64,000 nucleotides of DNA from DATBFG01 sp036558645. GTDB lineage: Bacteria > Acidobacteriota > Terriglobia > Terriglobales > Acidobacteriaceae. Of the stretch, positions 59,415 to 64,000 are shown piece by piece (the stretch's first letter is position 1; each line of letters begins with the position of its first letter). The position numbers were made by a program, and so were the translations under genes. The DNA is taken from positions 38,464 through 102,463 of the forward strand of contig DATBFG010000021.1 in the NCBI GenBank assembly GCA_036558645.1, read 5' to 3'. The notes under the pieces were generated by a model. It had not been told where the DNA came from, did not search any database, and saw nothing but the letters and a program-made list of their open reading frames with translations.

Positions 59415-61588
59415 GCGTCGTCAACAGCGAACCGGCGATGACTTCGTTTGAAGACTCAATCCTTGAGCTACGCCAGCACGATCAGATCGCCCGGTTGAAT
59501 TATGGCTTTTCCCTGAATCGCCGTGATCTCTTCAAGCTGCTCGGAGGCGGATTACTCGTCTGTTGCGTTGTAGGCAAGGGCTGGTCGCAGGAATCCGGGG
59601 GCGGCCGTCACCCGGAGCAGGATCTTCCAACAGCAATCTCAGGATGGCTGCAAATCGCGGAAGACGGCCGCATCACCGTGTTCACTGGTAAGGCGGAAAT
59701 GGGCCAGAACATTCGAACATCATTGACGCAGGCGGTCGCCGACGAACTGCGCGTACCAGTCACGTCGATAACTCTTGTCATGGGGGATACCGCGCTCACT
59801 CCCTATGACATGGGAACCTTCGGAAGCCGCACTACGCCTTACATGGCGCCTCAACTTCGCAGGGCCGGTGCCAGCGCCCGTGAAGCCCTGCTTGCCTTGG
59901 CCGCCGAGCGTCTGCAATCGGCTTCAACGAACCTTGTCGTCGAGGATGGCAAGGTCACGGATCGTGTTTCCCATAAGTCCCTCGCATACGGAGAGCTCAC
60001 GCGAGGGCAAGACTTGCTGAAGGTAATCAACGCTGAAGCTGCGCTGACTCCGACGACCGAATGGCATCAAGCGGGCGTTGACACCGCCAAGATCGATGGC
60101 CGGGCCTTTGTCACGGGAAAACACAAATACACCTCGGACCTGACTCGGCCTGGGATGCTGCATGGAAAAATCTTGCGTGCGAGCGGTTTTCACGCGGAAT
60201 TAGCATCGGTCGACGTCTCAAAGGCAGAGGCGATTGCCGGAGTAAAGGCAGTTCACGATGGAAGCTTTGTGGGGATCGTTGCTCCCGATGAACGTACCGC
60301 AGTACAAGCCATCCAAGCGGTGCAGGCGAAGTGGAGCGTACCTCCACAACCTTCGAACGCCAACCTCTTTGACCATTTAAGATCTCATCTCGACTCCGAT
60401 CGCCCGCCCGCCCATATTGTCGGATCAGTCGAGAAGGCCTTCGCTCAGGCCGACAAGCAGTTCGCTCAGAGCTATGACGTACAGTTCATCGCACACACAC
60501 CATTAGAACCTCGCGCGGCAGTCGCGGAATGGCAAGGGGAGAAGGTCACTGTCTGGACTGGCACTCAGCGTCCTTTCGGTGTGCGGGAAGAGTTGTCACA
60601 GGCCTTTCGGATCCCGTTAAGCAATGTGCGGGTTATCGTACCCGACACCGGCTCCGCTTACGGCGGTAAGCACACGGGCGATGCCGCCATCGAGGCTGCT
60701 CGCCTGGCAAAGACTGCAGGCAAGCCGGTGAAGCTTGTATGGACTCGAGACGAGGAGTTTACCTGGGCATACTTCCGACCTGCTGGAATGATTGATGTAA
60801 AGGCTGGTATTCAGCGCGATGGAAGCATCATGTCATGGGAGTTCCATAACTACAATTCCGGTCCGGCAGCGATCCGCACACCTTACGCAATTCCCAATCA
60901 ACACATTGAATTCCATCCGGCGGACTCACCTCTTCGCGAGGGATCTTACCGCGGCCTCGCAGCTACAGCGAATTTCTTTGCCCGTGAAGTTCACATGGAT
61001 GAACTGGCGCATCTGGTCGGCATCGATCCACTCCAGTTCAGGCTCCTGAACCTTGAGGACCCTCGGCTTCGTGCCGTTTTCGAAGCTGCTGCGAAACGAT
61101 TTGGATGGAGCCGCATTAAGAACTCATCATCGCGCGGCGTTGGTATCGCCGGAGGAACCGAGAAGGGAAGTTACATGGCAACCTGCGTCGAGATTGCCGT
61201 CGAAGCTGATGAGATAAAAATTGTGAGAGTGGTGCAGGCATTCGAATGCGGGGCTGTGGTCAATCCGAACGGGCTAGAGAACCAGGTTAGTGGGGCGATC
61301 GTTCAAGGATTGGGTGGTGCATTGTTCGAAGCTGTGAAGTTTGAAAACGGGAAAATCCTGAATTCGCGCCTGGCCGAATACCGAGTACCTCGTTTCAGTG
61401 ATACGCCGCAGATCGAAGTCGAGATCGTGAATCGCAAGGACCTGCCATCGGCCGGAGCCGGAGAGACTCCGCTGATGGGCATCGCGCCCGCGATCAGCAA
61501 TGCGATCTTTGCCGCTACTGGTCAACGATTGCGATCGCTGCCACTCATTCCAAACGGACTAAAAGGAGTTTCGGCAAAGAAAGCGTGA
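59411..61588 (+). CDS. molybdopterin-binding subunit, isoquinoline 1-oxidoreductase (IorB)-like
   Basis: 725 residues starting at the ATG that overlaps the small-subunit stop. A Tat-like signal NRRDLFKLLGGGLLVCCVVG near residues 35-54 indicates export in folded form with cofactor, as known for IorB-type proteins. Cofactor-binding segments include GKAEMGQNIRTSLTQAVADEL, GTFGSRTTPYMAPQLRRAGA, EPRAAVAEWQGEKVTVWTGTQRPFGVREEL, DTGSAYGGKHTGDAAIEAARLAK, and the late GAGETPLMGIAPAISNAIFAATG with the catalytic glutamate. It hydroxylates a substrate next to a ring nitrogen or an aldehyde carbon. No FAD subunit is present, in line with the two-subunit type. The flanking Rieske oxygenase may act on the same compound. 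Confidence 0.93.
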   Translation: MSVVNSEPAMTSFEDSILELRQHDQIARLNYGFSLNRRDLFKLLGGGLLVCCVVGKGWSQESGGGRHPEQDLPTAISGWLQIAEDGRITVFTGKAEMGQNIRTSLTQAVADELRVPVTSITLVMGDTALTPYDMGTFGSRTTPYMAPQLRRAGASAREALLALAAERLQSASTNLVVEDGKVTDRVSHKSLAYGELTRGQDLLKVINAEAALTPTTEWHQAGVDTAKIDGRAFVTGKHKYTSDLTRPGMLHGKILRASGFHAELASVDVSKAEAIAGVKAVHDGSFVGIVAPDERTAVQAIQAVQAKWSVPPQPSNANLFDHLRSHLDSDRPPAHIVGSVEKAFAQADKQFAQSYDVQFIAHTPLEPRAAVAEWQGEKVTVWTGTQRPFGVREELSQAFRIPLSNVRVIVPDTGSAYGGKHTGDAAIEAARLAKTAGKPVKLVWTRDEEFTWAYFRPAGMIDVKAGIQRDGSIMSWEFHNYNSGPAAIRTPYAIPNQHIEFHPADSPLREGSYRGLAATANFFAREVHMDELAHLVGIDPLQFRLLNLEDPRLRAVFEAAAKRFGWSRIKNSSSRGVGIAGGTEKGSYMATCVEIAVEADEIKIVRVVQAFECGAVVNPNGLENQVSGAIVQGLGGALFEAVKFENGKILNSRLAEYRVPRFSDTPQIEVEIVNRKDLPSAGAGETPLMGIAPAISNAIFAATGQRLRSLPLIPNGLKGVSAKKA

Positions 61589-61599
61589 GTTGGCGAGAG

Positions 61600-61965
61600 C
61601 TAGGGTTCGGTGACAAGCCAGGCGAGTGCGGCTTCGCGATCCTTGAAAGTCGGAAATTCGCGACGCGAAAAACTCTTAAAATTCTCGTAGAAGACTTTGG
61701 GCAGAGTTTCGGTCCCTACCCATGCCGCGCGTTTGACAAAAGGCCGATCTAAGACCAGCACTTGCTTTATGCGATTGGCTACATCCTTGTCGATCTCGGC
61801 GCCGCAAAAGTCGGCCAATATGAGCACTGAATCGCGAGGCTGTTCCGCGACCTTGTTCTGAACTTCAGTTAGCAGCGTCGTGATTTCTGACGCAGGGGCA
61901 TCCTTCAAGTCGATCAACAAAACTTGCTTTCCCGCATGTTCAAAAAAGTGAACACGATCTGACAT
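61600..61965 (-). CDS. STAS/SpoIIAA-like small protein
   Basis: 121 residues with an alternating strand/helix pattern: MSDRVHFFEHAGKQVLLIDL, then a helix (ASEITTLLTEVQNKVAEQPR), VLILADFCGAEIDKDVANRI, and VLVLDRPFVKRAAWVGTETLPKVFYENFKSFSRREFPTF, ending in a helix (REAALAWLV). This is the SpoIIAA-like/STAS-type fold. No conserved serine for phosphorylation by an anti-sigma kinase is evident. The gene lies 26 bases after alaS on the same strand, so it is probably co-transcribed with it. Confidence 0.75.
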   Translation of the reverse strand: MSDRVHFFEHAGKQVLLIDLKDAPASEITTLLTEVQNKVAEQPRDSVLILADFCGAEIDKDVANRIKQVLVLDRPFVKRAAWVGTETLPKVFYENFKSFSRREFPTFKDREAALAWLVTEP

Positions 61966-61991
61966 GGCGATCTACCATTCTGAGGCGGACT

Positions 61992-64000
61992 TCAGTTCAG
62001 CAGTGAATCCACGATAGCGTAAGACTCGGCGAGCGCGGAGTCCAGCGCACCGGGATCTTTGCCTCCAGCTTCGGCAAGATCCGGACGCCCTCCGCCTTTG
62101 CCGCCGACCTTTTGAGCGACTGCACCGACAACTTTACCGGCCTGGACTCGGCTGGTGAGATCCTTGGTGACACCGACAATCAGCGAGACGTTGCCATTCG
62201 TGGCCGAGCCCAGAACTACGACGCCGGAGCCCAGTTTGTCGCGCAATTGGTCGACGAGCGTACGCATCTGCGCGCGTTCGAGGTTGTCTGCTCGGTGCAC
62301 GACCACTTTCACACCCTTGATCTCTTTTATCTTTGAATCGACCGACGCCACCGTGGATGAAGCCGATTTCATGCGTGCCTGATCAAGTTCGCGTTGTAGA
62401 CGCTTAATCTCGGATTCCCGCTTCTCGATTTCGAGCTTTAGGGCCTCAGCTGGTGTGACGTTTGAGTGAGCCGCAAGTGTCGCCACCACGTTTTCCAGTT
62501 GATGGTCTTTGCGGAAGTGCTGTACTGAGCTTTCTCCGGTGATGGCTTCAACACGGCGGACCCCGGAAGAAACGCTGCCCTCTTTCAAAACCTTAATGAG
62601 TCCGATCTCGCCCGTGGCGCCCGTGTGCGTTCCACCGCAGAGTTCAGTAGAGAAGTCCCCGATCTTAATGACTCGAACCTTATCTCCATATTTCTCGCCG
62701 AACAACGCCATGGCCTTGTATTCGTTCACGGCGACGTCGATGGGTACGTTCTCAATGACTTCGATTTTGGTGTTGCGCAGAACTTCCTTGTTGATGATGT
62801 CTTCGATGTCCTGCAGTTCTTCGTCCTCGACGCCCGTGAAGTGGGAGAAATCGAAGCGCAGATGATTGGGCGCGACCAGCGATCCCGCCTGCTTCACATG
62901 CTTGCCGAGAACTTCGCGCAATCCCGCATGAAGCAGGTGCGTCGCCGTGTGATTGCGCATCGTGGCCTGGTGGATGTCGGTGTTCACGACAGCATCGACT
63001 TTGGCGCCAATCCTGATTGATTGTTTAGCAAGAACCTGGTGAGCCCGCACGCCCTGGATCGGGTAGTAGCAACCGGTCACGTCAGCAACGACGGTGTTGT
63101 GATCCTCCGAGTAGAGCCATCCGCGGTCACCTACTTGGCCTCCGGCCTCAGCGTAGAAGGGCGTATGGTCGAGGATGATTTCACCCTGTTCTCCTGGTTT
63201 CAATTCCTGCGCGCCTTGGCCATTATGAATGATGGACAACACTTCGCAACTTTCTGAACGCGTCTGCCGGTAGCCTTCAAATTCGGATTTTGGAAGCTGC
63301 TGATAGGCAGGATTGGCGGTTTGCTTGGCGGCGCCTTTCCATGAAGCACGCGCGCGCTTCCGTTGTTCGTCCATAGAGACATCGAAACCCCTTTGATCAA
63401 ATTCGATGCCCCGGTCCCGCGCCGCATCCTGAATGAAATCAAGCGGCATGCCGTAAGTGTCGTAGAGCTTGAATGCCTTTGTTCCGGCCAGAACGCGCGG
63501 TGCGCCTTTATCAAATCTTTCATTGGCGAGTTGCTGAACAAAGCCGAACTCTTCCTCAAGTTTTGTCAGCCCCACCTCCATCGTGTGGGCGAAGCGCGTT
63601 TCCTCCGCCAACACTGCTTTTGACACCCGATCGGCAGTCTCGTTCAACTCCGGATACGCATCGTGCATCAGGTCGCGGACGGCAAAGACCATCTCATAGA
63701 GAAATGGTTTTTCCTGACCGCGTAATCTTCCATGCGTGATGGCACGGCGGATAATCTTCCGCAGTACATAACCGCGTCCTTCGTTCGAGGGCAGCACACC
63801 ATCGGAAATAAGAAAGGTCGCCGCGCGAGAGTGGTCGGCGATGACACGCAGGGAAGCGGCCGACTTCGTGTGCGATTCCTTTTCGACCTCTTTTTTAGCC
63901 GAGACCCCCGTCAACTCCGCGGCTCTCTTGATCAGCGGCGTGAACAAGTCCGTGTCGTAGTTCGAGATCACGCCTTGCAGCACAGCTGTAATGCGCTCCA
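61992..64000 (-). CDS. alaS: alanyl-tRNA synthetase, N-terminal part beyond window edge
   Basis: About 669 codons are present; the frame runs off the right edge without its start. The visible part covers the end of the catalytic domain (ERITAVLQGVISNYDTDLFTPLI; VLRKIIRRAITHGRL), the tRNA-recognition helical region, the editing domain with its zinc-type ligands (NHTATHLLHAGL; CGGTHTGATGEIGL) and the C-terminal DHHA1-like domain (VVVLGSATNGNVSLIVGVTKDL; GGRPDLAEAGGK). It charges tRNA-Ala and edits misacylated Ser/Gly products. The missing part is roughly the first 200 residues, containing the class II motifs. Confidence 0.97.
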   Translation of the reverse strand, partial: ERITAVLQGVISNYDTDLFTPLIKRAAELTGVSAKKEVEKESHTKSAASLRVIADHSRAATFLISDGVLPSNEGRGYVLRKIIRRAITHGRLRGQEKPFLYEMVFAVRDLMHDAYPELNETADRVSKAVLAEETRFAHTMEVGLTKLEEEFGFVQQLANERFDKGAPRVLAGTKAFKLYDTYGMPLDFIQDAARDRGIEFDQRGFDVSMDEQRKRARASWKGAAKQTANPAYQQLPKSEFEGYRQTRSESCEVLSIIHNGQGAQELKPGEQGEIILDHTPFYAEAGGQVGDRGWLYSEDHNTVVADVTGCYYPIQGVRAHQVLAKQSIRIGAKVDAVVNTDIHQATMRNHTATHLLHAGLREVLGKHVKQAGSLVAPNHLRFDFSHFTGVEDEELQDIEDIINKEVLRNTKIEVIENVPIDVAVNEYKAMALFGEKYGDKVRVIKIGDFSTELCGGTHTGATGEIGLIKVLKEGSVSSGVRRVEAITGESSVQHFRKDHQLENVVATLAAHSNVTPAEALKLEIEKRESEIKRLQRELDQARMKSASSTVASVDSKIKEIKGVKVVVHRADNLERAQMRTLVDQLRDKLGSGVVVLGSATNGNVSLIVGVTKDLTSRVQAGKVVGAVAQKVGGKGGGRPDLAEAGGKDPGALDSALAESYAIVDSLLN

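Overview
The window looks like a chromosomal stretch from an acidobacterium of the Terriglobales / Korobacter-Koribacter type. The evidence is gene content: two very large Oar-like TonB-dependent receptors with an N-terminal carboxypeptidase-regulatory-like domain, an ECF sigma factor of the acidobacterial TIGR02999 type, a PknB-type kinase fused to TolB-like and TPR regions, a DUF6599-like protein and many secreted TPR or beta-propeller proteins. The assignment is by family composition only; there is no rRNA in the window.

Layout. 0-7 kb: a truncated secreted protein, a diheme cytochrome c with a SnoaL-like partner, an orphan ECF sigma factor, a DHA2-type drug exporter, a propeller lipoprotein and a DUF1634/TauE membrane pair. 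7-14.7 kb: a membrane-anchored sulfatase-like enzyme, a small membrane protein and two alkaline-phosphatase-superfamily proteins (the second with a damaged active site), then a TPR protein. 14.7-25.7 kb: a LacI-type regulator beside a TonB receptor with LacI-like operators in front of it, a trans-sulfuration PLP enzyme, an atypical SDR and a second TonB receptor. 25.7-31.5 kb: a tight run of CMD-like protein, aminotransferase, amidohydrolase, cupin, threonine synthase (no usual start codon) and homoserine kinase. 31.5-40.6 kb (mostly minus strand): DinB-like protein, an operon of PIG-L deacetylase / APC permease / MFS exporter, and a Ser/Thr kinase.

40.7-44.7 kb: a frameshifted DUF2934 gene and a set of GCS2-type carboxylate-amine ligase, M29 aminopeptidase and an ATP-grasp protein, which together could make and trim a small gamma-glutamyl-type peptide. 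44.9-50.2 kb: a 5.3-kb island integrated into the 3' half of a tRNA-Thr(CGT) gene. It is bounded by a 49-bp perfect direct repeat and carries a decayed tyrosine recombinase plus a translationally coupled two-gene cargo: a 67-aa protein and a 1340-aa membrane protein that I do not recognise. This is the best candidate in the window for an undescribed system.

50.3-64 kb: a GH114-like secreted protein, a DUF6599-like protein, a cell-wall pair (N-acetylmuramoyl-L-alanine amidase with AMIN domain, lytic transglycosylase), a CreD-like membrane protein behind a clear inverted-repeat operator, a small secreted protein, an oxidative cluster (Rieske oxygenase, 2Fe-2S subunit and molybdopterin subunit of a xanthine-dehydrogenase-family hydroxylase), a STAS-like protein and the 3' part of alaS, which runs off the right edge.
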